A stretch of DNA of 64,000 bases from Luteipulveratus flavus. GTDB taxonomy: Bacteria; Actinomycetota; Actinomycetes; Actinomycetales; Dermatophilaceae. Shown in pieces: positions 34,823-43,545 of the stretch. Both the position numbers and the translations under genes were made by a program. Position 1 is the first letter of the stretch, and every line of letters starts with the position of its first letter. Under the pieces are notes generated by a model. The model worked only from the letters and a program-made list of their open reading frames with translations, was not told the DNA's origin and ran no database searches. The stretch is from the NCBI RefSeq assembly GCF_029080175.1, contig NZ_JARFJC010000013.1; one strand, given 5' to 3'.

Positions 34823-34864
34823 CACCGGTCCGTCCGTCCGGCTCCAGCCGGCGGACGGCCGGTG
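34823..34864. terminator. Imperfect hairpin after DivIVA-like gene
   Basis: CACCGG-CCGTCC-CCGGCT pairs with AGCCGG-GGACGG-CCGGTG with small bulges, beginning 24 bases after the stop codon. Likely terminator. Confidence 0.6.
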
Positions 34865-34949
34865 ACGCCGCTCGTCGAGGGGTTCCGAGCGGCTGCTACG
34901 GCCGGATTTCCGTCGTCCGCCATCTTCTCGATGTCCGGGCCTCGCGTGC

Positions 34950-35124
34950 TAACGTCTTGCGCGGTTGCAGTTGCAGTTCCTCTCAGGACGATGAGGTGCC
35001 CGCGCGTAGCGGGCGCTTCGGCGTTGTGGGGCGTGTTCCACGCTTTCGGGGGTAAGACCAGCGGCAGCCGCCGCTCCGCGACGCGGGGTGTCAACGCCAG
35101 AGCAACAGATTGAGAGTTACCCCC
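34950..35124 (+). promoter_or_regulatory. Long structured 5' leader of the cold-shock gene
   Basis: The stretch before the csp ATG has no reading frame but several complementary blocks (for example CCCGCGCGTAGCGGGCGCTTCG and GGCAGCCGCCGCTCC), and a purine-rich GAGAG near the start codon. Cold-shock genes commonly carry long leaders that refold with temperature. The RNA start (about 34,950-34,970) and function here are inferred. Confidence 0.5.
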
Positions 35125-35328
35125 ATGGCACAGGGAACCGTGAAGTGGTTCAACGCTGAGAAGGGCTTCGGCTTCATCGCCCAGGATGGTGGCGGCCCGG
35201 ACGTGTTCGTCCACTACTCCGCCATCCAGACCCAGGGCTACCGCAGCCTGGACGAGGCGCAGCGTGTCGAGTTCGAGATCACCCAGGGCGACAAGGGTCC
35301 GCAGGCGACCAACGTCACCACGGTCTGA
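35125..35328 (+). CDS. Cold-shock protein CspA family
   Basis: A 67-residue single CSD protein: MAQGTVKWFNAEKGFGFIAQ with RNP1 (KGFGFI) and RNP2 (VFVHY), ending QGDKGPQATNVTTV. It binds single-stranded RNA/DNA and melts secondary structure. The ATG at 35125 gives the normal family N-terminus. A perfect 16-bp hairpin follows. Confidence 0.96.
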   Translation: MAQGTVKWFNAEKGFGFIAQDGGGPDVFVHYSAIQTQGYRSLDEAQRVEFEITQGDKGPQATNVTTV

Positions 35329-35364
35329 TTCAGACTTTCCATCGGCCGACCTGATCGGCACGAG

Positions 35365-35400
35365 ACGAAGCCCCGGAACCGAAAGGTTCCGGGGCTTCGT
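35365..35400. terminator. Hairpin between csp and the PBP gene
   Basis: ACGAAGCCCCGGAACC and its reverse complement enclose a GAAA tetraloop. It lies 36 bases after the csp stop and 19 bases from the convergent PBP stop; it fits termination in both directions. Confidence 0.9.
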
Positions 35401-35419
35401 TGTGCTGACGAGCAGTCGG

Positions 35420-37327
35420 TCAGCCGGTCCGCAGCCGGGTGAAGAAGTCCTTGGCCACCGGTGCGGCGACGGTGCCTCCGGTCTGCCCCGGGGACACCTG
35501 CTCCACCATCACGGCGAACGCGACGTCGCCCTGCCAGCCGGTCAGCCAGGCGCGAACGACCGGCTCCCCCTTCTCGGTGAACTCGGCGGTGCCGGTCTTG
35601 GCGTAGACGTCGCCGCCGGGCGTCCCCTGCATCACCGTGCCGGAGCCGTTCGTGACGACCTGCCGCATCATCATGTGCAGCTGGCTCACGGCGTTCGCGT
35701 CGAGCGGCTTGGGGGTACGGTCGCCGCCCTGGCCGCTCACCAGCGCGGGCGGGATGAACGAGCCTCGCGCGACCGAGCCCGACATCACCGCGACCGCCAG
35801 GGGCGAGGCGAGGGTGCGGCCCTGACCGAAGCTCGCGGCCGCCTGGTCCACCTTGCCGGTGGTCGGGGGCACCGAACCGGTGAACGCTGGGACACCGAGC
35901 TGCTTGCCCCAGTCCTGATCGATACCGAGGGCGAGCGCGGCGTCGTGCATGTCGTTCGGAGCGAGGCTCGAGGTCGCCTGGACGAACGCGGTGTTGCACG
36001 AGTGCGCGAAGTCCTCGACGAACGTCGGGTCGGACAGCGTCTCCTTCTCGAAGTTACCGATCCGCCGACCGTCGACGACGATGTCCGGCGGGCAGGCGAC
36101 CTTGGTCGTCGGGTTGAAACCCTTGGTGAGGAGCGCGTACGTCGAGGAGACCTTCAGCGTGGAGCCCGGCTGGTAACGGCCGCTCAGCGCGCGGTTGATG
36201 CCGTACGACGGGGAGTTCGCGGCCGCCAGGACGTCTCCGGTCTTCACGTCGATGGCGACCAGCGCCGAGGGGGTCTTGCCGGTCTTGGTCAACGCTGCTT
36301 CGGCGGCGCCCTGGACCTTCGGGTCGAGGGTGGTCTGCAGGTTCTTGCCGTTCTGCGGCTTGGAGCCGTGCAGGATCTGGTCCGGGTTGCTCCGCGGGGA
36401 CACGCTCAACCCCCCGCTCGGGGCAAGGGTCTGGTCGTAGGCGGCCTGCAGGCCGGACGTCCCGGCGTACATCCCTGCGCGGTACCGGTCCGGGTGGTCC
36501 TTGATCATCTCGCCGGTGACCGGCCCGACCGCGCCGAGCAGGGGCTGCCCGAAGGTGCGGGTCGGGGCGAGCGGCTGCTGGCGCTCGCTCACCAGGACGC
36601 CGGTCAGCCCCTCGATCCTGCTCTTGCGGGAGGCGTAGTCGCTGTCCCGGTAGGTGATGACCGGGATGGCTGTCTTCGACCCGGAGGACTGGGCCTGGCG
36701 CAGCTTGCCGGTGAGGCTGCCCGGGTCGGCGCTGACCACACCCTCCAGCTGCTGGACGCTGCTCCGCGTCGCCTTGCCCGGGTCGATCTGGATGTCGTAG
36801 ACCGTCTGGTTCGACATGATCTTCGCGCCGCCTCGGCCGAGGATCTCGCCGCGCGTGGCGGTGCTCGGCGCGTTGACGGCGAACGCGTCGTTCGCGCTCA
36901 GCTTCGGGTGCCACAGCGAGCGGTCGCCGATCTTCACACCCCACGCATCACCGGAGGTCGCGAGGGGGACCGGGTCGTCCCAGTCGAACTTCGTCCCGTC
37001 CGCGAGCGTCCAGCTCACCCGTAGCGTCGCGGTCGCGGTGGACCCGGACCGGTCGACCTTCCCGACCTCGACCGACACCGGGCCGTCGCCGAGAGCGTGG
37101 GTGGCGGTACGGAAGTTCTGCGCCGCGCCCGCAGGAGAGGTGCCGACGTAGGACGCCTTCTCCAGGCTGCGCTCCTCCCAGGCCCGCGCGAACGAGGTGG
37201 CCGCGGAGCGTGCGCCGTCGTCCTGCTCGGACGTCTGCTGGTGCTGGTGCCACAGTGTGTAACCACCCAACCCGCCGGCGACGAGGACGCCGGCTCCCGC
37301 GGCGGTCAGGACTGTAGATCGAGGCAT
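35420..37327 (-). CDS. Class B penicillin-binding protein (transpeptidase)
   Basis: A 635-residue peptidoglycan transpeptidase. An N-terminal TM anchor (VLTAAGAGVLVAGGLGGYTL) is followed by an NTF2-like/MecA_N-type domain (ARSAATSFARAWEE), a dimerisation domain and the catalytic domain with SxxK (PGSTLK), SxN (HSCNTAF) and KTG (KTGTAEF). It is distant from FtsI; the NTF2-like module resembles the PBP-A/PBPlipo type. ATG 37327 follows GGATGAG. It sits next to an LCP ligase, both cell-wall enzymes. Confidence 0.92.
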   Translation of the reverse strand: MPRSTVLTAAGAGVLVAGGLGGYTLWHQHQQTSEQDDGARSAATSFARAWEERSLEKASYVGTSPAGAAQNFRTATHALGDGPVSVEVGKVDRSGSTATATLRVSWTLADGTKFDWDDPVPLATSGDAWGVKIGDRSLWHPKLSANDAFAVNAPSTATRGEILGRGGAKIMSNQTVYDIQIDPGKATRSSVQQLEGVVSADPGSLTGKLRQAQSSGSKTAIPVITYRDSDYASRKSRIEGLTGVLVSERQQPLAPTRTFGQPLLGAVGPVTGEMIKDHPDRYRAGMYAGTSGLQAAYDQTLAPSGGLSVSPRSNPDQILHGSKPQNGKNLQTTLDPKVQGAAEAALTKTGKTPSALVAIDVKTGDVLAAANSPSYGINRALSGRYQPGSTLKVSSTYALLTKGFNPTTKVACPPDIVVDGRRIGNFEKETLSDPTFVEDFAHSCNTAFVQATSSLAPNDMHDAALALGIDQDWGKQLGVPAFTGSVPPTTGKVDQAAASFGQGRTLASPLAVAVMSGSVARGSFIPPALVSGQGGDRTPKPLDANAVSQLHMMMRQVVTNGSGTVMQGTPGGDVYAKTGTAEFTEKGEPVVRAWLTGWQGDVAFAVMVEQVSPGQTGGTVAAPVAKDFFTRLRTG

Positions 37328-37369
37328 GCGCTCATCCAACAGCACCGGTCTGACCGACGGCTGAGCACC

Positions 37370-39004
37370 TCAGCAGGATCCGGCAGTACTGGAGATCGCG
37401 CCGTTCGTGCTGGACGAGGACGAGCCGGTCGGCTCGCTGGACGTCTCGTCGGTGGGGGTCTCGCCCGGGGTCGCACCGTCGGTGGCGCCAGGGGTCGCGC
37501 CGTCCGTCGAGCCGGCGGTGGGCGGCGCCGTTTCGGTGCTCGCCGCGGGCGCCGGCGGGTTGATCGCCTGGTCGACGAGCGAGCGGATCTTCGTGAAGTT
37601 GGGCTTCGCGGTGTTGATGACGGGGGTCCCGAGGTGGACGCTGCGCATGTGACCCTTCTTCATCTTGGTCACCAGCTCCGAGAACGCCGAGAGGTCGTCC
37701 TGCGGGACGTCGAGCAGGATGTTCTTCTTGGCGACCTGCATGATGGCGGGGAACTTCGCGAGCATCTGTGCCGGGTTGGTCTGATCGACCAGGGCGTTGA
37801 CCATGCACTGCTGCCGCTTCATCCGGCCGTTGTCACCGGTCGGGTCCTCGGCGCGGCTACGGGAGTACCAGAGCGCCTCACGGCCGGTGAGCTTGCGGGT
37901 GCCCGGCTCGACGTAGCCGGTGATCGACCCCTTCACGATGTGGCCGTTCTTGATGACGCCACCGATCGCGATGCCCTTGCCGGAGGGACCTTCCGGGACG
38001 GTCATCGTCACGCCGCCCATGGCGTCGACCAGCTGCTGGAAGCCCTGCAGGTTGATGACCACCGAGTAGTTCATCTGCAGCCCGACGACCTCCTCGATGA
38101 CCTCTCGAGTGGTGTTCCAGCCGGGGTACTTCTCATCCGCGGGGTACAGGTCCTTGTGGTCGGAGGCCGCCTGCTGCCAGACGGCGTCCATCTGGCAGTC
38201 GATCCCGCAGTCGAAGCCGTCGGGCCAGACCTCGTGCAGCGGGTTGTCCTCCGGGAAGGGGACCTTCTGCAGGTTGCGCGGGATGCTGATGAGCACCGAG
38301 TCGCCGGTCCTGGTGTCGATGCTGACCACCATCATCGAGTCGGTGCGGACACCGACACGGTCCAGTCCGGCGTCCGAGCCGAGCAGAAGGATGTTGACGC
38401 GCGGGACGTCCTTCCAGGGGTTGGCGCCGCCGCCCGGACCTGCCACGTCGTGACCACGGCCGGTGAACCGGTCCTGGAACATCGACCCGAACGTGTCCTG
38501 AGTGATCAGGACGTACTGCGTGGCCCGTGCGGCGGGCACGGCGACCACCAGGCACATGACCAGCGTGAACACGCGCTGCAGCCAACGGGCCTTCGCACCC
38601 CAGCCGCGACGGGACGTCTCGCGGGCGGTGAGCATGATGCCGAACACCCACAGGATGCCGCCGACGAGGAAGGCCGCGAGCAGCGCGAGCAGCCCCTTCT
38701 TGCTGAGCAGCTGCGTGGCGGCCGTGAGGATGCCGCCGTTGGCGACGAAGTAGGCCATCACCAGGGCGCTCAGCGCGGCGCCCGCCAGCAGCACGAAGCC
38801 GAACCGGTGACGTCGGGTGAAGATGAGACCGAGGCCGGGGAAGACGGTGCTGAGCGCGGTGAGCCCGAGCGCGCGGCGGACCTCGTGCGTACGACGACCA
38901 CGCATCTGCGAGCGGGTGAGCAGCTGGCCCGAGTCGGACTCATCCGCACGCTCGGAGCCGTCCCGCGGCTGACGGCGAAGCGCCTCGTAGGCACCGTTCG
39001 TCAT
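37370..39004 (-). CDS. LytR-CpsA-Psr (LCP) family protein
   Basis: A 544-residue membrane protein. Unlike most LCP proteins with one helix, it has about four N-terminal TM segments (residues 45-150), then the catalytic domain with VNILLLGSDAG, VRTDSMMVVSIDTRTGD, ISIPRNLQKV and ALWYSRSRAEDPTGDNGRM. The C-terminus is a Thr/Ser/Pro/Gly-rich extracellular tail. LCP enzymes transfer teichoic acid-like or arabinogalactan-like polymers to peptidoglycan. ATG 39004 is preceded by AGAGGAC. Confidence 0.92.
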   Translation of the reverse strand: MTNGAYEALRRQPRDGSERADESDSGQLLTRSQMRGRRTHEVRRALGLTALSTVFPGLGLIFTRRHRFGFVLLAGAALSALVMAYFVANGGILTAATQLLSKKGLLALLAAFLVGGILWVFGIMLTARETSRRGWGAKARWLQRVFTLVMCLVVAVPAARATQYVLITQDTFGSMFQDRFTGRGHDVAGPGGGANPWKDVPRVNILLLGSDAGLDRVGVRTDSMMVVSIDTRTGDSVLISIPRNLQKVPFPEDNPLHEVWPDGFDCGIDCQMDAVWQQAASDHKDLYPADEKYPGWNTTREVIEEVVGLQMNYSVVINLQGFQQLVDAMGGVTMTVPEGPSGKGIAIGGVIKNGHIVKGSITGYVEPGTRKLTGREALWYSRSRAEDPTGDNGRMKRQQCMVNALVDQTNPAQMLAKFPAIMQVAKKNILLDVPQDDLSAFSELVTKMKKGHMRSVHLGTPVINTAKPNFTKIRSLVDQAINPPAPAASTETAPPTAGSTDGATPGATDGATPGETPTDETSSEPTGSSSSSTNGAISSTAGSC

Positions 39005-39290
39005 CGTCGAATGTCCTCTGGTCGTCGTCTGCCCTAGGGCTTCATCACATCGTGACCTACAAGGCAGGACGAACCAAACCCCGAGGTGCGAGCCGTGGCT
39101 AGCGCGCCGCTCATCGTCCCCGATCCGGGCATCATGACGAGCCGGTTCAGCCAAAACACAGGAAGATCACGCCGCAGAGAACACGCCTCTGAACCCTAGA
39201 CGCTGCGGCCTGATCGTAGGTTGTCACGCGTCGTCGGATCCGGTTTGGTCGCGACGGCCCCTCGCAGGTAGCCTTGCCTGCGCTTGATCT

Positions 39291-39381
39291 GGAGGCGTCG
39301 CCTAGTCAGGTCTATGGCGCCCGCCTGCTAAGCGGGTTTGGGGCTACAACCCCATCGAGGGTTCAAATCCCTCCGCCTCCG
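39291..39381 (+). tRNA. tRNA-Ser (anticodon GCT)
   Basis: Acceptor GGAGGCG pairs with CGCCTCC and discriminator G. CCCGCCTGCTAAGCGGG gives anticodon GCT. A long variable arm and T-loop TTCAAAT are present. CCA is not encoded (the next bases are CAT), unlike the other two tRNAs. It reads AGC/AGU serine codons. Confidence 0.95.
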
Positions 39382-39425
39382 CATAGAGGACGAGGGGTAC
39401 GACCGCGCACCGTGGTCGTACCCCT

Positions 39426-39953
39426 TCAGTCTGTCCGGGCCGGGTTCGCTCCCTCGCCGGACCGCTCCCAGTGCGCCGACATCGGCAGGCTCTCCAGCAC
39501 GCTCTCGGCCTGCTGGTGGTCCGGGCTGGCCGGGTGGGCGCCGGGCCGGAACCACCGTCGCAGCAACCAGAACCGCACCACCGTGGCGACCGCGTTGCCG
39601 ACGAGGAACACAGCCGCGGCGACCCACGTGCCGGCATCCGGCGCGGCGCGGTTCAGCAGCCACAGCGCGAGCGCCGTCAGTGCCCAGCTCACGCCGAGGA
39701 GCAGGAGCGACTGCAGCTGGACCCGCACGGCGCCCGTACGACCCTGGACGCCGAAGGTGAATCGGCGGTTGACGGCGGTGTTGGCGACCGTGCTGAGCAG
39801 CAGCGCCAGGACGTTGGCCCACTGGTGGGTGGTCACACTCGCGAAGAGGGCGAACAGCGCGACGCTGAGGGCCGTGCTCCCCACGCCGACGACCGCGAAG
39901 CGCAGCATCTCGCCGCCGAGGCGACGGGACAGCAGGTTGGCCGGACCTGGCAC
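39426..39953 (-). CDS. GtrA family membrane protein
   Basis: A 175-residue protein with four TM helices: LRFAVVGVGSTALSVALFAL, then ANVLALLLSTVANTAVNRRF, matching GtrA (flippase-like proteins for lipid-linked sugars). GAAGGAG before GTG 39953 fixes the start. It begins 14 bases after the histidine-kinase stop, so it is probably the third gene of the two-component operon, suggesting envelope-polysaccharide control. Confidence 0.88.
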   Translation of the reverse strand: MPGPANLLSRRLGGEMLRFAVVGVGSTALSVALFALFASVTTHQWANVLALLLSTVANTAVNRRFTFGVQGRTGAVRVQLQSLLLLGVSWALTALALWLLNRAAPDAGTWVAAAVFLVGNAVATVVRFWLLRRWFRPGAHPASPDHQQAESVLESLPMSAHWERSGEGANPARTD

Positions 39954-39967
39954 GGGCTCTCCTTCGG

Positions 39968-41560
39968 TCAGCCGGCGGTGACCGGCGGGTGCGGCTCGGG
40001 CGCCCCCTGCGGCCCCGCCGGTGCGGCGTTCCCGCCACCCGGAAGCGTAGTTGGCCCGGGCAGCGAGAGGATCACCTCGGTCGACCCCGGCCGCGACTGC
40101 AGCCGCACCCGACCACCGTGGGCGTTCATCACCGCCCGGACGATCGACAGACCCAGGCCCGTGCTCCCCTCGACGCGGGTCCGGGCGGAGTCGCCCCGGG
40201 TGAACCGCTCGAAGACGTGCGCCTGCAGCTCCTTCGGGATGCCCGGTCCGTCGTCGCGGACGACCAGCTCGGCGCCACCGTCCGGCACTGGGCGGACGAC
40301 GGTGGTGACGGTGGTGCCGGGCGGGGTGTGCCGGCGCGCGTTGGCGAGCAGGTTGATCAGGACCTGGCGCAGGCGACCCTCGTCGCCCACGACCTCGCAC
40401 GGCGCATCGGGCAGGTCGAGGGACCACACGTGCTCGGGTCCGGCGGCGTGCGCGTCACTCACCGTCTCGACCGCGAGTCGGGTGAGGTCGACCGGCGAGC
40501 GGTCCAACGGCCGTCCGGCGTCGATCCGGGCGAGCAGCAGGAGGTCCTCGACGAGCGAGGTCATCCGGTCGGCCTCGGACTCGATGCGGCCGAGCGCGTG
40601 CGTGACGCCCTGGGGCACCGGATCCGGCTCACGACGGGACAGCTCGGCGTAGCCCTTGATCGAGGCGAGCGGGGTCCGCAGCTCGTGGCTCGCGTCCGCC
40701 ACGAACTGGCGGACCTGCATCTCCGAGCGGTGGCGCGCGGCGAGCGACCGGTCGACGTGGTCGAGCAGCCCGTTGAGCGCCGACCCGACCTGACCGACCT
40801 CGGTACGGGTGTCGGTGTCGGTCGCGGGGACCCGCTCCTGGGTGCCGCCCGGTCCGGAGGACAGCGGGAGCTGCGACACCCGGGTGGCCGTGCCCGCGAC
40901 CCGTCGCAGCGGAGCAAGGCTGCGACGGACCACCCAGGCCGCCGCGGCGGTCAGCACGAGCAGGCCGAGCGCGGTGAGCAGCGCCACTGAGAACGCCGTA
41001 CGACGGACCGTGTCCTCGACCGGGTCGACGGGCAGCCCTACCGTGGTCGTGACCTGGAGGCGGCGCGCGACGTCACCCGATACGACGACGACCGGGTGGC
41101 GGACCGACACGACCCGGTAGTGGCCGGCGCTGCCGCCCAGGTCGACCGTCCGGGGAGCCGTACCGATGGGGACGGCTCGCAACCGCGCGATCTGGGCCGA
41201 CGTGAGCTGGGTCGTCCCGCCGGGGTAGTTGATCGTCGCGCTGGGGCGTAGCAGTTGGCCATCGGCGTCGTCGGGACCACCGCCTCGGCTCGGGAGGATC
41301 GTTCCGTCGGACGCCACGTCCAGGCGCAGGTCGCCGCTGCCGACCACTGGGCCCGGTCCGGGCTGACGTCGGCCGCCGCCGGCCTCGATGGCGGCCGACG
41401 AGGTGCGCAGCTGGTCGTCGACCTGGCCCGTCAGCGTGCGGTCGAGGCGCAGCACGGTGAGCGCCCCGACGGCGGTGGTCACCGCGACGAAGAGCAGCAC
41501 CATGGAGGCGACCAGGGTCGTGCGCAGGCTCCACGAGCCGGGGTGCAGGAGCCGCCTCAT
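39968..41560 (-). CDS. Sensor histidine kinase
   Basis: A 530-residue kinase. TM1 (TTLVASMVLLFVAVTTAVGA), an extracytoplasmic sensor of about 150 residues, TM2 (VALLTALGLLVLTAAAAWVV), a HAMP, HisKA with the H-box HELRTPLASIKGYAEL and HATPase with NLLANARRHTPPG, DDGPGIP and GLGLSI. The signal is unknown. Its start overlaps the regulator stop by four bases, so the pair is coupled. The architecture matches actinobacterial kinases such as the TcrY/PrrB type. Confidence 0.93.
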   Translation of the reverse strand: MRRLLHPGSWSLRTTLVASMVLLFVAVTTAVGALTVLRLDRTLTGQVDDQLRTSSAAIEAGGGRRQPGPGPVVGSGDLRLDVASDGTILPSRGGGPDDADGQLLRPSATINYPGGTTQLTSAQIARLRAVPIGTAPRTVDLGGSAGHYRVVSVRHPVVVVSGDVARRLQVTTTVGLPVDPVEDTVRRTAFSVALLTALGLLVLTAAAAWVVRRSLAPLRRVAGTATRVSQLPLSSGPGGTQERVPATDTDTRTEVGQVGSALNGLLDHVDRSLAARHRSEMQVRQFVADASHELRTPLASIKGYAELSRREPDPVPQGVTHALGRIESEADRMTSLVEDLLLLARIDAGRPLDRSPVDLTRLAVETVSDAHAAGPEHVWSLDLPDAPCEVVGDEGRLRQVLINLLANARRHTPPGTTVTTVVRPVPDGGAELVVRDDGPGIPKELQAHVFERFTRGDSARTRVEGSTGLGLSIVRAVMNAHGGRVRLQSRPGSTEVILSLPGPTTLPGGGNAAPAGPQGAPEPHPPVTAG

Positions 41561-42282
41561 GGGACGGGCTTGAGGACGTAGCCGGCCCCGCGCATCGTGT
41601 GGATCATCGGCTCCCTCCCGGCGTCGACCTTCTTGCGCAGGTAGGAGATGTAGAGCTCGACGACGTTCGCCTGGCCGCCGAAGTCGTAGTGCCAGACGCG
41701 GTCGAGGATCTGTGCCTTGGAAAGGACCCGCTTCGGGTTCCGCATCAGGAAGCGAAGCAGCTCGAACTCCGTTGCGGTCAGGGCGATCTCGACGCCTGCG
41801 CGGCGTACCTCGTGGCTGTCCTCGTCGAGCGTGAGGTCGCCGACGCTGAGGACGGACTCCGGCTCGGGCGCGAGGACGACCGCGCGTCGCAGCAGGGCAC
41901 GGACCCGGGCGACGACCTCCTCCAGGGAGAACGGCTTGGTGACGTAGTCGTCTCCGCCGGCGGTCAGCCCGGCGACGCGGTCCTCGACGGCGTCGCGAGC
42001 CGTGAGGAACAGCACGGGTACAGCGGGGTTGACGTCGCGCAGCCGGCGCAGGACCTCCATGCCGTCGAAGTCGGGCAGCATGATGTCGAGGACGACGGCG
42101 TCCGGCCTGAACTCCTTCGCGGTGCGTACCGCGCCGGAGCCGGTGCTCGCCGCCTGGATGTCCCACCCCTCGTACCGCAGAGCCATCGCGAGCAGCTCGG
42201 TGAGGTTCGGCTCGTCGTCGACGACGAGGACGCGAACGGGGCTGCCGTCCGCGCGGGTGAGCGTGGGCGTACGAGAGGTCAT
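41557..42282 (-). CDS. OmpR-family response regulator
   Basis: A 241-residue regulator. The receiver domain has VLVVDDEPN acidic pocket, the phosphoacceptor Asp in VVLDIMLPDFDG and DDYVTKPFS lysine. The C-terminal winged helix includes LTATEFELLRFLMRNPKRVL and YISYLRKKVD. ATG 42282 is preferred; an in-frame GTG lies two codons earlier. It is divergent from the sulfonate-type transporter. Confidence 0.93.
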   Translation of the reverse strand: MTSRTPTLTRADGSPVRVLVVDDEPNLTELLAMALRYEGWDIQAASTGSGAVRTAKEFRPDAVVLDIMLPDFDGMEVLRRLRDVNPAVPVLFLTARDAVEDRVAGLTAGGDDYVTKPFSLEEVVARVRALLRRAVVLAPEPESVLSVGDLTLDEDSHEVRRAGVEIALTATEFELLRFLMRNPKRVLSKAQILDRVWHYDFGGQANVVELYISYLRKKVDAGREPMIHTMRGAGYVLKPVP

Positions 42283-42405
42283 GCTCACGAGTGAACCGCC
42301 CCGGGCTATGCACGCGCCAGGGCGAACCTGTGGGGTTTCTGTGTGCCGGCCGTGGCCGAGCCCCACGACGATCGGAGGCGTCTCAGCCGATGAGACCAAT
42401 AATGT

Positions 42406-42428
42406 CTGGTTATTAAACAAATAACCAG
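42406..42428. promoter_or_regulatory. AT-rich inverted repeat upstream of the SsuA-like gene
   Basis: CTGGTTATT and AATAACCAG form a perfect 9-bp inverted repeat around AAACA. It lies 73 bases before the start of the binding-protein gene and 124 bases from the divergent response regulator. The A+T richness stands out in this genome. It is probably an operator for the importer operon; the bound protein is unknown. Confidence 0.7.
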
Positions 42429-42501
42429 AAGTCGCAATACTCCTCGGAGTCACCGCATGGCGACAGCCCGCGCGGGCCTCGCCGTCGTCCAAGGAGAGAA
42501 C

Positions 42502-43545
42502 ATGTCCACACCCCGAGGCCGCGTCCTCGTCACGCTCGGAGCACTCGTCGTCGGTCTCGGTCTGTCGGGGTGCGGAGGCACCTCGCAGGCAGCCGCAGGC
42601 AAGCCGCCCGCCTCCGTCCGGCTGGGCTACTTCCCCAACCTCACGCACGCGACGCCGATCGTCGCCGACCAGGAGGGGCTGTTCGCCAAGCACCTCGGCG
42701 GCACCTCGCTGAAGGTCAGCCACTTCAACGCGGGCCCGGCGGCGGTGGAGGCGCTGAAGTCCGGCGCGATCGACGCGACGTACCTCGGTCCCGGCCCGGC
42801 CACCAACGCGTTCATCAACTCCGGTGGGAAGGCCCTCACCGTCGTGGCCGGCGCCGCATCGGGCGGCACCTCCTTGGTGGTGAATCCCTCCATCACCTCG
42901 GTCCAGGCGCTCAAGGGTCAGCGGGTGAGCACCCCACAGCTCGGCAACACCCAGGACATCGCGCTGCGCTACAAGCTCAAGCAGGAGGGCCTGACGACCA
43001 ACCTGCAGGGCGGTGGCGACGTCTCGATCGTGCCGCAGGACAACGCCCAGATCCTCGACGCCTTCAAGCAGAAGAAGATCGCGGGCGCCTGGGTTCCCGA
43101 GCCGTGGGCGACCCGGCTGGAGGACGCCGGCGGAAAGGTCCTGATCGACGAGCGCGACCTGTGGCCGGACAAGAAGTTCGCGATCACCCTGCTCGCGGTC
43201 CGGACGTCGTTCCTCAAGGAGCACCCGGACACCGTGAAGGCCCTGCTCAGCGGCGCGCTCGACGCGGGTGACCTGATCGCCAAGAACCCGAAGAAGGCGC
43301 AGCAGGACGTGGCGGACGTCATCGGAAAGGCCACCGGGAAGCCGCAGAAGGTCGATGTCATCGCCCGGGCCTGGAACAAGCTCGACTTCGGCTACGACCC
43401 GGTCCCTGCCTCGATCACCACCGGCGCGGACCACGCGTACGAGGTCGGCGTGCTCAAGAAGAAGCCCGAGCTCAAGGGCCTGATCGACCTGTCGATCCTC
43501 AACGACCTGCTCAAGCAGCGCGGCAAGCCGCAGATCAGCGGATGA
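42502..43545 (+). CDS. Sulfonate/nitrate-type ABC transporter binding lipoprotein, SsuA-like
   Basis: A 347-residue lipoprotein with lipobox GLSGC, then VRLGYFPNLTHATPIVADQE and the cleft residues of the NMT1/SsuA family (FNAGPAAVEALKSGAIDATY, YLGPGPATNAF). AAGGAG before ATG 42502 sets the start. Family members bind aliphatic sulfonates, taurine, nitrate or thiamine precursors; the ligand is not decidable here. Its stop overlaps the ATPase start by four bases. Confidence 0.9.
   Translation: MSTPRGRVLVTLGALVVGLGLSGCGGTSQAAAGKPPASVRLGYFPNLTHATPIVADQEGLFAKHLGGTSLKVSHFNAGPAAVEALKSGAIDATYLGPGPATNAFINSGGKALTVVAGAASGGTSLVVNPSITSVQALKGQRVSTPQLGNTQDIALRYKLKQEGLTTNLQGGGDVSIVPQDNAQILDAFKQKKIAGAWVPEPWATRLEDAGGKVLIDERDLWPDKKFAITLLAVRTSFLKEHPDTVKALLSGALDAGDLIAKNPKKAQQDVADVIGKATGKPQKVDVIARAWNKLDFGYDPVPASITTGADHAYEVGVLKKKPELKGLIDLSILNDLLKQRGKPQISG

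Noticed and set aside
35186..37024. 612-codon plus-strand frame following csp
   Set aside because: Antisense to the penicillin-binding protein, and csp itself ends properly with a terminator.
42403..42417. ATG-TCT-GGT-TAT-TAA as a leader peptide before the SsuA-like gene
   Set aside because: Only four codons, no cysteine codons that would suggest sulfur attenuation, and it coincides with the inverted repeat.
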